64,000 bases of DNA from contig CAXIUP010000035.1 of the NCBI GenBank assembly GCA_964035015.1, positions 372,001-436,000 of the forward strand, read 5' to 3'. Positions 9,922-19,786 of the stretch are shown in pieces. Numbering within the stretch: position 1 is the stretch's first letter; every line of letters begins with the position of its first letter. A program made the position numbers and the translations under genes. The stretch is from Corallium rubrum (taxonomy: Eukaryota > Cnidaria > Anthozoa > Scleralcyonacea > Coralliidae). Under the pieces are notes generated by a model. That model did not search any database. It was not told where the DNA came from and was given only the letters and a program-made list of their open reading frames with translations.

Positions 9922-9925
<4 letters not shown>
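9540..9925 (-). repeat. Dispersed repeat, copy 1
   Basis: Blocks at 9850-9920 and 9540-9740 match the reverse complement of 61660-61725 and 61860-62030 (for example the AAAATTCAAAAGAAATTAAT block and its complement). The order of blocks relative to the neighbouring MITE is rotated between the two loci. Confidence 0.55.

Positions 9926-9928
<3 letters not shown>

Positions 9929-9984
<56 letters not shown>
9929..9984. repeat. (TA)n microsatellite
   Basis: TA array abutting the 153-nt repeat unit. The second copy of that unit, at 43005, also ends in TA repeats. Confidence 0.95.
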
Positions 9985-9985
<1 letters not shown>

Positions 9986-9989
<4 letters not shown>

Positions 9990-10138
9990 GTGTATCTGTG
10001 TAACATGCGATTGTCGGTGACAACCGCATGTGGGACAGCATCGGTGAAGTACATTCAGATAGCGTGAAGTGCGCATGGGCCCAGAGTGCTCAAACTTCCA
10101 CAAGGGTAGTGAGCGTTGCATTATCGCTAATAGGTACC
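9986..10138 (-). repeat. 153-nt repeat unit, copy 1 (hammerhead-associated)
   Basis: Read on the minus strand it starts GGTACCTATTAGCGATAATG and ends ACACAGATACACAAA before a TA tract. It appears base-for-base identical to 43005-43157, 33 kb away. A hammerhead ribozyme lies about 60 nt upstream on the same strand, so this may be a retrozyme-like or Penelope-derived unit. A short open frame crosses it but looks incidental. Confidence 0.8.
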
Positions 10139-10197
10139 CGCGGCAACTTCACAGAGTGCTCAACAACACCGAAGTGAAGGAGCGTACATAGTTCAAT

Positions 10198-10239
10198 CTA
10201 CAGACACGTGTTTCGCTGTACTACAGCTCATCAGTGTAG
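10198..10239 (-). ncRNA. Hammerhead ribozyme
   Basis: On the minus strand, stem I CTACA (10239-10235) pairs with TGTAG (10202-10198). CTGATGA is at 10234-10228, stem II is GCTGT-AGT-ACAGC, and GAAA is at 10214-10211. The self-complementary ACACGTGT then supplies stem III in a dimer and places the cleavage triplet GTC directly before stem I. Every conserved core position is met. Short palindromic stem III is the form described for Penelope-like elements and animal retrozymes. Confidence 0.75.
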
Positions 10240-10265
10240 CTTGGAACATTCTGAATGAATTTCAT

Positions 10266-10267
<2 letters not shown>

Positions 10268-10321
<54 letters not shown>
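10268..10321. repeat. (TA)n microsatellite
   Basis: TA array at the left border of the long-TIR element. Confidence 0.95.
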
Positions 10322-10324
<3 letters not shown>

Positions 10325-11662
10325 CCGTATTCTGTGGCCGGTTTTCGTTCAGTTTTGTTGCCCCCCTTCGGGCACTACTTTAAAATAGCATGAATCTATA
10401 GATTTTTATACGCTGAGTTCGAATTCAGTTGTTGTCACGCGCACTAACCTGCAGTTTGTTCACATTTTACGATCAAACATCACAATGATTATCAATCCTT
10501 CGAATTTCAAATTCCGCCATTTTGTCTGTAGGAACTTCATGTAATGACCAGTCGATTTTCTAAAAAATATTCCTGGTGTTTATAACGTTCGTTGTTGGTG
10601 CTTGCTTAAAGATTGTAAGTGCATCGTTTCTGGCAAATCTGTCAGTGATAATTTAAAGTTTTCAGATTCCAGGAGTTATAGTATCAGCATTGTTCCCGTA
10701 AGAAAATCCCCCCCCCCCCCCCCCCCTCCCATTGGTTTAGCGGAGAAATGTCTGCGGAGCATCTTAATTAATCCAGGATGGAATCAAGTAAACGTGACTG
10801 CAGCATTTTGGACGTACCAACAACTGAATTCATAGTGGGTGAGTACAAAACTATATATTTATGTTGTTTAAAAGTCCGGCGGGTGGGGGCAAGAAAATTA
10901 TTTTTCTAAGCCAAATACAATTTCAAGCCACGGCATACGACCTAAAAGTACGTTTTACATTATATTTTAGAGAAATTTCTATATTTTTGTGTCTCCATAA
11001 TCCGAAGAATAACCATAAACCTGCTTTAATTGAGACTTGAACTAGCTAGTACAATAATCGTGTATTACATGACGTTTCCTGAGACAAAATGGCAGAATTT
11101 GAGATTCAAAGGAATGATAATTCTTGATGTTTGATCGTAAAATGAGAAGAAGCTGCAGGTTAGTGCGCGTGACAACAACTGAATTCGAACTCAGCGTATA
11201 AAAATCTATAGATTCATGCTATTTTAAAGTAGTGCCCGAAGGGGGGCAACAAAAAATGTTTTCTAAGCAACTTTTGGGCCCACAGAATACGTCCATGTAC
11301 GCATTTTATTATAACATTCGCATTATATTTACATAAACTTTCTTTGTTTGAAGAATGATTTTCGAAGAATGATTATGCACGTGCGTACAACTGCGTGAAC
11401 CCCCACCCGCCAAGAGACTTGAACTAGTACAATAATTGTGTATTACATGAAGTTCCTACAGACAAAATGGCGGAATTTGAAATTCGAAGAATTGATAATC
11501 ATTGATGTTTGATCGTAAAATGTGACGGTTAGTGCGCGTGACAACAACTGAATTCCAACTCCGCGTATAAAAATCTATAGATTCATGCTATTTTAAAATA
11601 GTGCCCGAAGGGGGACAACAAAAAATGTTTTCTAAGCAACTTTTGGGCCCACAGAATACGGC

Positions 11663-11667
<5 letters not shown>
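10322..11667. mobile_element. Non-autonomous DNA element with ~220-bp TIRs
   Basis: It starts TAGGCCGTATTCTGTGGCC and ends with the inverse, GGCCCACAGAATACGGCCTA, and sits inside a TA array (TA on both sides). The inverted ends run about 220 bp (10322-10545 and 11445-11667) and share a GCCCGAAGGGGG stretch and ATCTATAGATTCATGCTATT. A third copy of the right end lies internally at about 11060-11297. No transposase is visible; the frame at 10602-10835 shows nothing recognisable. The target is probably TA, but the array hides any duplication. Confidence 0.8.

Positions 11668-11727
<60 letters not shown>
11665..11727. repeat. (TA)n microsatellite
   Basis: Continuation of the TA array on the right side of the 10322-11667 element. 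Confidence 0.95.
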
Positions 11728-11731
<4 letters not shown>

Positions 11732-11848
11732 TACATATATTACAAAATTGCACGAGCCGTTCGGCGAGTGCAATTTGGCATTTAATTTTCAGATATCACG
11801 AGTAGTGTAAATCCTTAATTGTACGAGCAAAACCAGGGGCGGCGCGCT

Positions 11849-12607
11849 AAGGTATTAAAGGTATTAGTCTAATACCTTTTTTTCTCCAGATTGAAATAAT
11901 GAATTATTGAATTGTAAAATAATATAATTATTCCATCAGAAAGTACTTATTCTTATAGAGCAGATACGGAATGGAAGAAAACAACATCTTTGTTATTGAT
12001 TGTTTGATTTCAATTACCTGGTAGCTAACCACTAAAGAGTTTAGTATTCCGCACTACCGTACCGTCCTCGCTAACGCGCCCAACATCCTTATTAGCGATT
12101 TTAGCGGGCTTAGACCTCAAGGTATTAGAATCTCAAAACTAATACCTTGGCTTGACAAGAAACGCGGATTTTCGGTGTTAAATTTCACCACAGGTGGTAC
12201 AATATTTATATTTTAAAGTCAGACGCTTTACTATTTCGATTTAAAACTGCTTTTATTTCGCAGCCAAAAGTCTGCAATTCTTTTCACTTCATTACATTAA
12301 CAATATATAACATCTCAATATATAAATCATCCATGTAGTATCGGCTGTATTGCCTATTTCACAAGGAAAAGCTCCCAACATTGGAGTTCGATACTTCAAT
12401 AATATGGAAACAAAGAGCAATTATTTATAACAATTTTGAAGCTTTGATATGGTGACTAGAACTTATCTGACGCAAGGAAAACCTTCTTGAATCCATATTT
12501 AACAAAATAAAGGCATAAGTCCTCCTTCATAGGTAAGAACGATGCGAATATTTGTATATCTAACAACGCAATCCTACAAGGTATTAGTTTTGCGATTCTA
12601 ATACCTT
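11849..12607. promoter_or_regulatory. Subterminal palindromic motifs of hAT element
   Basis: AAGGTATTAG-type motifs start at 11849, 11858, 12119 and 12578. Inverse motifs CTAATACCTT are at about 11869, 12139 and 12598. They occur as inverted pairs about 20 bp apart. Subterminal repeats are common transposase-binding sites in hAT elements; the binding role is inferred. Confidence 0.5.
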
Positions 12608-12698
12608 GGCCGCCTGGCGTTCGCAAAAGCAGGCAGACGTTCCGCTGATCATATGTATTGTCGGCACATCATGCAAGCTATTCACACGTGTAGCGCAG

Positions 12699-12950
12699 AT
12701 GGCTTGCGGTGGCGAGGCGTGTGGCCATCGCTGGGATGTTTCCAAACTTTTTTCTTTACTATTGAGTCACGGACATCTCTCTCATGAGCATCGATTGCGT
12801 TTCAAGCAGGATGGAAGACCTTGTCCTATAGTTAAGCTAAAAAACAGATCTTGCGAATCCGTATACGACACTTTCCCCTGGATATGTGGAAACGAGCAGC
12901 GTAATACGTACAATTGTTGGCCCTGCTTGGTTATGGGTGATTTGTCAAAG
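12699..12950 (+). CDS. hAT transposase, exon 1
   Basis: The first in-frame ATG inside the open stretch that begins near 12606 is at 12699 (MACGGEACGHRW). The exon encodes an N-terminal TTF/BED-like zinc-binding region; the recognisable part is TFPWICGNEQRNTYNCWPCL, like the TF.W.C......C.PCL pattern of ZNF862-type hAT proteins. It ends after the codon AAG at 12950, followed by the splice donor GTGAGT. The reading phase is zero, so it joins the exon at 13447 in frame. The start is uncertain because the frame is open upstream of this ATG. Confidence 0.65.
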
Positions 12951-13446
12951 GTGAGTAACGATAATAATTTGTATTTTGGTATCCCTGCTAAAAATTGTAA
13001 AAGGAATAATAGTCTGAATACGTAAGTTAATGATCAACAAGATACGTAATTATCAAACCAGGGTTGAGCTATGTATTAATTTTTCTTGATCCTGTGACGT
13101 TGCCCAAACCAGTTCCTTTTCTGTTATTCCATGTCGATTCGATTCGTGAAATTACTGAAATATGTTTTCCTTATTTAAAGTATACTCGTATTCACAACCG
13201 ATAAATAACTAGACTATCCAAATCCTATTAATAGTGAATTTATAGCATTTTCTGCCCTGCCATGGATAAATCACGAAAAAACCCAAAGCTTATTGCGCCG
13301 CCTATCCCACAATCAACAAACTGCCTAAGGCAATCACGCCTTTTGTGTGATAATTGTATGTTGTCACCATGTATAGAAAATGTTGTGAAGTGAGTCAAGT
13401 GACTTTCGGCCCAGGTTGATGACTATATATTTCTTTAAACATTAAG

Positions 13447-15588
13447 ATGAAAAAAGTATGTTTTGTACAAGAAGCTGGTTACACATCCTCTGGGTCGAAC
13501 CTTTGGAATTTGGCAAAAAGTCATCAAGCCTCCAAAAAGCATATCAACCACCACACGATGTATAAGCTGCTTGGGAATGCGGACATTGCGTGTGCCCTAG
13601 ATGAAGCACATCGGAGAGAAATTGCGATGCACAATCACAATGCAACACGGTTTTCAAAGTTGCTGCAGCATCACATCGATGTTGTTGTGTTTCTGGCGGC
13701 CCAGGGACTGGCTTTCCGTGGTCACGATGAATCGGAGGCGTCATCCAACCGAGGTAATTTTCTCGAACTGATGGATCTTTTAGGCAATTACAGCCATGAA
13801 CTAAGAATGTTTCTCGACCGAGACCGTATAACGTATACATCGCACGACCCTCAGAATGAATTCATCAAGTGTGTATACGAGGAGGTCAAAGAAGAAATAA
13901 AGAAGCGTGTAGAAAAGTCAATGTTTGTTTCTGTCATGATGGACGATACTAGTGACTTTAGTAATGTCGAACAATCTGCAGTATCTGTGAGATTGATTAA
14001 TAACGGTGAAGTGGAAGAGCATTTGCTGGGTTTGGTGAGTTCTTCAAACGACCAATCAGCATCCGGATTAACCACGATTTTGCTGAACACGCTGAAAGAG
14101 TATGATGTAACACCAGAGAAGAGTTCACAGAAACTCATAGCCCAATCATACGATGGCGCGCCTACAATGAGTGGTGCACTAAATGGAGTTCAGAAGAAAA
14201 TCAAAGATAAATTCCCGTTCGCGTTCTACAATCATTGCGTCGCACACAGAATGTCTCTTTGCGCAGCTCAATCAGCAGATAAAATCCGAGAAGTCGTTCG
14301 GTTTTTTGACACCGTTGATAAAATAGTCACCTTTTTTCGAAGCAGTCCAAAACGCACACACAACTTGGGGCGTTCTGTACCCAGACCTGGTGATACGCGC
14401 TGGTTATCTCGGGATGCGTCTGTTGGGGTCATTGATTCGTGTTACGAAGAAATCGGAACGCAGTTCTTCGTAATAATGAATGATGCCAGTGAAAAAGCTT
14501 CCACCCAAGCTACTGCAAGGGGATTAGGAATCCAGATGCAACATGTGGAGTTCGTGTTCCTTCTAAAGCTCTATAGGAAATTGTTTGAGCACTGTACGCC
14601 AGTGATTCTTGCTATGCAAAAACCAACTCTTGATCCGGTGCAGCTGAAGTCCATGATAGAAGACTTTCAGAGAGTACTGGCTAACGTTGATCTAGATCGA
14701 ATCTGGAATGATACGTTGGCAGTGGATCCAGAGCTACCGGAGGTACGGGCTAGAAGAGGTTGGAGGTGCATGGAGCAAGGCACAAACGGCGCTCAATCAA
14801 CGCACGAGAGCTGGAAAAACGCCATGAAGCTTACAGCCGGAAGAATTACAACGGGGTTTTCAGATCAGTTGGCTTGGCGATTTGAAAACCTGGAGAAGTT
14901 CAAGTGGGTTGACCTTGTTAATCCTAGAAAGTTTGATGAAAGGAAAACTTCTTCATCGGAAAACGAAAGGTCGTTGATCAAAGAAGTTTCCCAGCTGTAT
15001 CCGTTCGTCGTACCTGATGCCGTGGCTCTTGAGAACAACTTGAATGTTCTGTACAACAGCACCGAAATTTCACTTCTCCTCAAGTCACTGATACGCGAGC
15101 GTGATTTATTGGTGCAACAAAAGAAAGCGAAACGTCGACGCCTCGCTGAGAATTGCAATGAAGGCACAAGTGGAAGTGAAGAACAACAACAGACAATTGA
15201 AGAACGAGACGAATTCGAAATGGCTGATGGAGAGAGTATTGACGTGGAAAGTGTTAAGGAGGGGAAAGCAAGCCTTCAAGACCTGCTGATGGTTATTAAA
15301 AAAGCCGAACTGGAAGAAGCACTGCCACAAGCAATGACACTGCTAGAACTTGCAGTTGCAACTCCACTGACAAGTGTACATTGCGAAAGGGTATTTAGCC
15401 GAATGAAACGAGTGGTGTCACCTGCAAGATCTAGCATGCTGCAAGAAAGAAAGGAAGAGCTTGTCTTCTTACAAGTCGAGCACAAAGTGCTAAGATGGCT
15501 AGCAGAAAAAGAATATTTTAAAGAGCAAGTCATCAGTCGATTCAAATCAGCAAATTCTGCTCGTTTTACAAGACTGTCGAGAAAGTAG
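13447..15588 (+). CDS. hAT family transposase (ZNF862-like), main exon
   Basis: 713 codons encoding the catalytic part of a hAT transposase, the enzyme that excises and reinserts this element. The beginning continues the TTF-type finger (SSGSNLWNLAKSHQASKKHI). The DUF4371/RNase H-like core contains MDDTSD near 166-170 (first catalytic Asp), AQSYDGAPTMSG near 232-243 (second Asp) and the CVAHRMSL box near 264-271. DTRW follows near 317. The C-terminal hAT dimerisation domain holds LTSVHCERVFSRMKRV with the expected catalytic-domain Glu region and SSMLQERKEELVFL. The ATG at 13447 directly follows a splice acceptor (TTAAACATTAAG), so it is probably an internal codon after intron 12951-13446. It lies inside perfect hAT ends with an 8-bp duplication. 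Confidence 0.9.
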   Translation: MKKVCFVQEAGYTSSGSNLWNLAKSHQASKKHINHHTMYKLLGNADIACALDEAHRREIAMHNHNATRFSKLLQHHIDVVVFLAAQGLAFRGHDESEASSNRGNFLELMDLLGNYSHELRMFLDRDRITYTSHDPQNEFIKCVYEEVKEEIKKRVEKSMFVSVMMDDTSDFSNVEQSAVSVRLINNGEVEEHLLGLVSSSNDQSASGLTTILLNTLKEYDVTPEKSSQKLIAQSYDGAPTMSGALNGVQKKIKDKFPFAFYNHCVAHRMSLCAAQSADKIREVVRFFDTVDKIVTFFRSSPKRTHNLGRSVPRPGDTRWLSRDASVGVIDSCYEEIGTQFFVIMNDASEKASTQATARGLGIQMQHVEFVFLLKLYRKLFEHCTPVILAMQKPTLDPVQLKSMIEDFQRVLANVDLDRIWNDTLAVDPELPEVRARRGWRCMEQGTNGAQSTHESWKNAMKLTAGRITTGFSDQLAWRFENLEKFKWVDLVNPRKFDERKTSSSENERSLIKEVSQLYPFVVPDAVALENNLNVLYNSTEISLLLKSLIRERDLLVQQKKAKRRRLAENCNEGTSGSEEQQQTIEERDEFEMADGESIDVESVKEGKASLQDLLMVIKKAELEEALPQAMTLLELAVATPLTSVHCERVFSRMKRVVSPARSSMLQERKEELVFLQVEHKVLRWLAEKEYFKEQVISRFKSANSARFTRLSRK

Positions 15589-16355
15589 AAGTTAGTAAAA
15601 CTTAAGCCTAGTTCGCCCTAGTTCTTATATGCTTGCGAGTCCCACCACGCCGTTTGTCAACTTTTCACGTGTCAATGTGTCAATTGTGTCACGTGTCAAT
15701 TGTAAAATAAATTTAACATTTATTTCAGCCATTTTCAGGCATTTCACAATATTACTTATTCTACTCTTTAATTAAATATTCATATCTAAAAGTAAACTAA
15801 TAAAGTGTAAACGTAAATACTAAGTAAAGAGAACAGTGAACAAGTTTGTTATGCATTGCCATTATGTTTCGAACTGAGTTGTGCCTTGTTTGTATTTCCA
15901 ACAATCCAACGGGTTTCTCCATGTCGCATATTGACATTCAATCCTGTGATTTCCGATTTTCCCCCAATCCCCCAATTTTAAAAACGAAATATCTTTAAAG
16001 TAGACTTACCGTTTGCCGTTTGAATATAAGGAATGTATCGCTACAATATTATTAATAACATCACAGTTTCTCAGTCTCAGATAGATATAATTCAATGGAT
16101 GTTAAATGTTTCCATTAATTTGGTCGTTGAACTGCGTAAATTTGATCGAACTGCGTAAAATGCTTAGCATTTAGATCTTCATCTCGCTTGATTTTTTCCA
16201 AGAATATCTTCTGTAGAATGCTGGAAATTGCATTTCAGAGCCTCTAGATTTCAAAATTTTCTGGGGGTGGATATACAGCCTACTTTATATACCAAAAGTA
16301 ATACCAAAAAATTTACGCTCCGCGCCGCCCCTGAGCAAAACCATATGATTACTCA

Positions 16356-16680
16356 TTTATTATATGCATGACAAAATTACAACACGTACGCTTCGTATTC
16401 ACAAGCCTTTAAAAACATCTTGTTTCACTACTTGACAAGAAACATTTTCACTCTGGGTGTTTTCTGTACCCATTCATAGTGTACCACAAGTCGTTGGAAA
16501 TGTGAAAACTTTCCATTGAAGAATTGGCTGCCATTTTGAATTTTATTGTCAACATCGTTCCGAGGACCTTCTCTAGAGGAGTACAATTATTTTATTAATT
16601 GTTCTGCAGTACAATTAATAAAATAATTGTACTCCTCTCAACCAATCAGAATGTAGTAATTTTGTCATGCATATAATAAG
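16356..16680. repeat. Fold-back repeat with nested palindrome
   Basis: TTATATGCATGACAAAATTAC at 16358 onward is inverted at about 16653-16676. Near the right end, GGAGTACAATTATTTTATTA (16598 on) pairs with TAATAAAATAATTGTACTCC ending near 16637. It is probably an old MITE and shows no coding. Confidence 0.55.
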
Positions 16681-16787
16681 TATTGTAATTGTTCTGATTG
16701 TTATATTATTGTGTGGCCAAATGATGGTGCATTAGATGACGTATCAATCTTTTCATGTTTTTCATAGAGTTATAGAAACACGGATTT

Positions 16788-16880
16788 TCCCCGAGACCGG
16801 CCGTAGGGCCGAAGTCCCGGAGCCCGGGTGAGGGTGCTAATCTCGACACGCGTGGAGTTCACTTACACGCGAAATTACAC
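16788..16880 (+). repeat. Helitron 5' terminal sequence
   Basis: The conserved block includes GAGGGTGCTAATCTCGACAC and GGGCCGAAG. Other copies are at 41110-41198 (minus), 52520-52608 (minus) and 58671-58755 (plus), each beginning TCCCCGAG. Confidence 0.85.
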
Positions 16881-17170
16881 GCAAGTGGGAAAGAAATTCT
16901 GCGAGATGTTTATTTATATATATATATATGCCAACAAATCCGCAACTTGCGCAGTTCGGATAGCAGGGTACTGGTAACAAGAAAGCAACACTAATTATGT
17001 CAGAATTAGTTATTTAAACTGACGTAAGCAAATATATAAACAGTTGGATTGCGAAAGCATTTTGACAACGACTTTTCAATTCGGGTTTTGTTTTTTCACG
17101 AAAGAAAAATTGAAAAGAAAGAGAACCTTTGCAGATAAATCTACAAAATATACATTTATCTGTACATACA

Positions 17171-18243
17171 ATGGAAAATGAATTCAGAGAGAAACGACAA
17201 CAGCGGAGCCCACTTGAAACTGCTGAAAAACGAGCAGAAAGGCAACGAAAAGACCGGGAGCGAAAGCGAGAAAAACGGCTGAAGGAAACCACAGCGGAGA
17301 GAGAAATTCGCTTGGCTAAGGAAGAGAAGCTTACAAACAACGGTCAGAAAAAGATACAGGTAAGCAAAAAGAATATATAAAAAATTACAACAGGGAAAGG
17401 AGACAGCGAGAAACCAGAGAAGAGAGAGAGTAGATTACAGGGCTCAAGACGAAGGTCTACTCAACGAAGAGAACTAGAAACGCCTGAACAACGAGCAACA
17501 CGACTGGACATTCTCAGGCAAAATGAAGCGGGTAGAATCCAGTTAGAGACCCCTGAAGAACGAGCAGGACGACTGCAGATTCTCAGACAAAATTCAGCTG
17601 CTCGAATTGATTCAGAAACTCCTGAAGAACGAGCAGGGTGACTGCAGATTCTCAGACAAAATACAGCTGCTCAAATTGATTCAGAAACTCCTGAAGAACG
17701 AGCAGGGAGACTGCAGATTCTCAGACAAAATTCAGCTGCTCGAATTGATTCAGAAACTCCTGAAGAACGAGCAGGACGACTGCAGATTCTCAGACAAAAT
17801 ACAGCTGCTCAAATTGATTCAGAAACTCCTGAAGAACAAGCAACAAAAATCGAATATGTCAGACAAAGTACTACAAAGAGAAGAGCCCAAAATGTATCTC
17901 TACAACAGGCACAAGGTGACAGTCAAAAAGAGTATCTTCACCAAGGGGGGTGGCAAAATATCGAGAGTCCTTTACACGAGCAAGAATGGATGAGAAATGA
18001 AATGCAGAGATTTCACACAGCCAAAGCAGTGTTAGACCATCGACAGTGCAATGTTTTTAAAGAAGCCTGGCCAACCAAGCAGAATTTGACAGTGCAAAAC
18101 TACCTGTGTAATCGATGTAAGAGAGATAAAAAATCTCCCAAAGTGTACAGTGTGGACAATGACATGGATCCAGGTATTGTACCACAGCAGTTAGAGGGGT
18201 TAACCCAGGTAGAGGAAATGTTAATTGCAGGGTCTGTCCCATT
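17171..18243 (+). pseudogene. Helitron protein, N-terminal part, broken
   Basis: It begins MENEFREKRQQRSPLETAEK and is highly charged, then enters tandem repeats of a 23-residue unit (ETPEERAGRLQILRQ...). A candidate intron with donor CAG/GTAAGC is near 17359. The frame of the repeats carries TGA at 17639-17641, where sister repeats have an Arg codon, so this is a single nonsense change. Further on it reads NEMQRFHTAKAVLDHRQCNV and YLCNRCKRDKKSPKVYS, the zinc-binding segment that precedes Helitron N domains. A one-base loss near 18242 separates it from the next part. Confidence 0.7.
17470..17860 (+). repeat. 69-bp tandem repeats coding 23-aa units
   Basis: About five to six units, each containing GAAACTCCTGAAGAACGAGC and CTGCAGATTCTCAGACAAAA. 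Alternating units read NSAARIDS and NTAAQIDS, suggesting duplication of a two-unit block. Confidence 0.88.
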
Positions 18244-19674
18244 ATGAGTGTGTACAGGAAACATGGTGGGCAGGGAGGGTACAAGGGACATGTACTAAAC
18301 TTACCCCAAGATATTCAGAATTTCTTGTCTAGGTTGCCATGTCATGTAACTGATTTACCTGTTTTGGTAATAAGAAGACATGGAGTGGATAGCACACATC
18401 GAGATTTCACTGTTTGTCGACACAGAGTGCTCGAGGCTGTGCTGTGGTTTAAGACCAACAATCCCTACTTCAAAGATGTAGAGATTGATCGACAGGCAAT
18501 ACAGAGCTTGCCTGAAAATGGCATTCCAGATGACCTCAGGTATGTTGTTGAACCAGAGGCACGGGTAATTGCTCCTGAACAGGAGAATGAAGGCCCACTG
18601 CAGGAGCCAGTAGGTACTAATAACAGTGTTGAAGAATCTCTTGTAGGTTGTGGGAGCAGCTCATTCTTTCCTCACCGACAAAGGCAGAGGAAGGAAGTTG
18701 ATGCAATTCGAGAGACAGTGAATGAGAAGGATCCATTAGACTGGCCATCTACAGAAGGTAATGTAGTGAATGAGTTTAAGACAGATGGTCTAGCAACAAT
18801 GGTATTTCCCACATTGTTTCCATTTGGGAAAGGTGATCCAACGACAAGGGCAAGGCAACATGGTGTCACTTTGACTGAGGCATTTAAGCACCTGGAAAAA
18901 TTTGTTACCAAAGTGTTGCCAAATGGTGAGTATAGATGGAGGTTTGCTTCACACCCACGTTTTCCATACTGGGCACTAGCTATGAAGCAAAGGCATCAAC
19001 TATTGTCACAAGCAAATATTTACTTGCGACAACATCCAGTTGATGCCAACTTGACCATGGAAGAGCTAAAAGAGATGGTTAATTTAATGAGTGGTAAGCA
19101 AATGGTGAATCGGTTGCAGCGTTATGTGTCTAAGGTGCAAGGTACAAATCAGTACTGGTATCAACGATTGCAAGAATTGTTAGCACTAATAGAGCAGAAA
19201 GGTTGTCCAACTTTCTTTTTTACATTTAGTGCTGCTGATAGTTACTGGCCAGATCTGCAAAGACTGGTGCAGACAGGGGAAGATGCAACAAGGCCACAAC
19301 GAGCACAGGCTGTCATTGACATGCCCCATTTGACCGACTGGTATTTTAAGCAGCGCCTGGATGACTTTATCAGACATTGGTTGAATGGTGTTTTGGATGC
19401 AGAGTGGCATTGGTTCCGATATGAATATCAGACCAGGGGAAGTATTCATGCCCATGGGTGTGCCCAGTTAAACAATGCCCCTGATATGCCATTGTTACGA
19501 GCTCAGGCTGCCCAGGGTGGGGTTTCAGCCAAGCTGATACCACAATGTCAATGGAAGATTTTGATTTCTTTTACCAGGAAGATATTGACCGTGGAAAAGA
19601 AGCCGAGAAGCAGTCGTAGTGAAGTGAGTAACATATATTTAATATTTGCTATGGTATTGTTTAAATTGGCTTAA
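18244..19674 (+). pseudogene. Helitron Rep: N domain and HUH motif, broken
   Basis: This segment holds the Helitron-like N-terminal domain (TMVFPTLFPFGKGDP near residues 184-198) and the HUH nuclease signature, read as FFFTFSAADSYWPDLQRL followed by RGSIHAHGCAQL with the two metal-binding His. HUH enzymes nick one strand for rolling-circle transposition. Frame breaks: a one-base loss at about 18242 upstream, and a shift near 19520, after which another frame reads MEDFDFFYQEDIDRGKEAEK before stop codons. The catalytic tyrosines are in the next segment. It was once one polypeptide with its neighbours. Confidence 0.8.
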
Positions 19675-19786
19675 TTTGGACAATTATTATGACTTAACAG
19701 CTAACAGATTGACAACAGACATTTTCTTATTTTTTTAAAGTTATAGTATTTATTTTTTTTTACTTCAATTATTATTATCTTGAAGA

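Larger units (their letters stand above)
11834..16333 (+). mobile_element. Complete hAT transposon, 4.5 kb
   Basis: Flanked by the 8-bp duplication AGCAAAAC (11826-11833 and 16334-16341), the length used by hAT transposases. Short terminal inverted repeats: CAGGGGCGGCGCG on the left, and the right end CGCGCCGCCCCTG is its exact complement. It encodes a two-exon hAT transposase on the plus strand with no disabling mutation seen. The 5' subterminal region carries six copies of AAGGTATTAG or its complement, paired as palindromes. Ends, duplication and open transposase together suggest recent or possible present activity. Confidence 0.93.
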
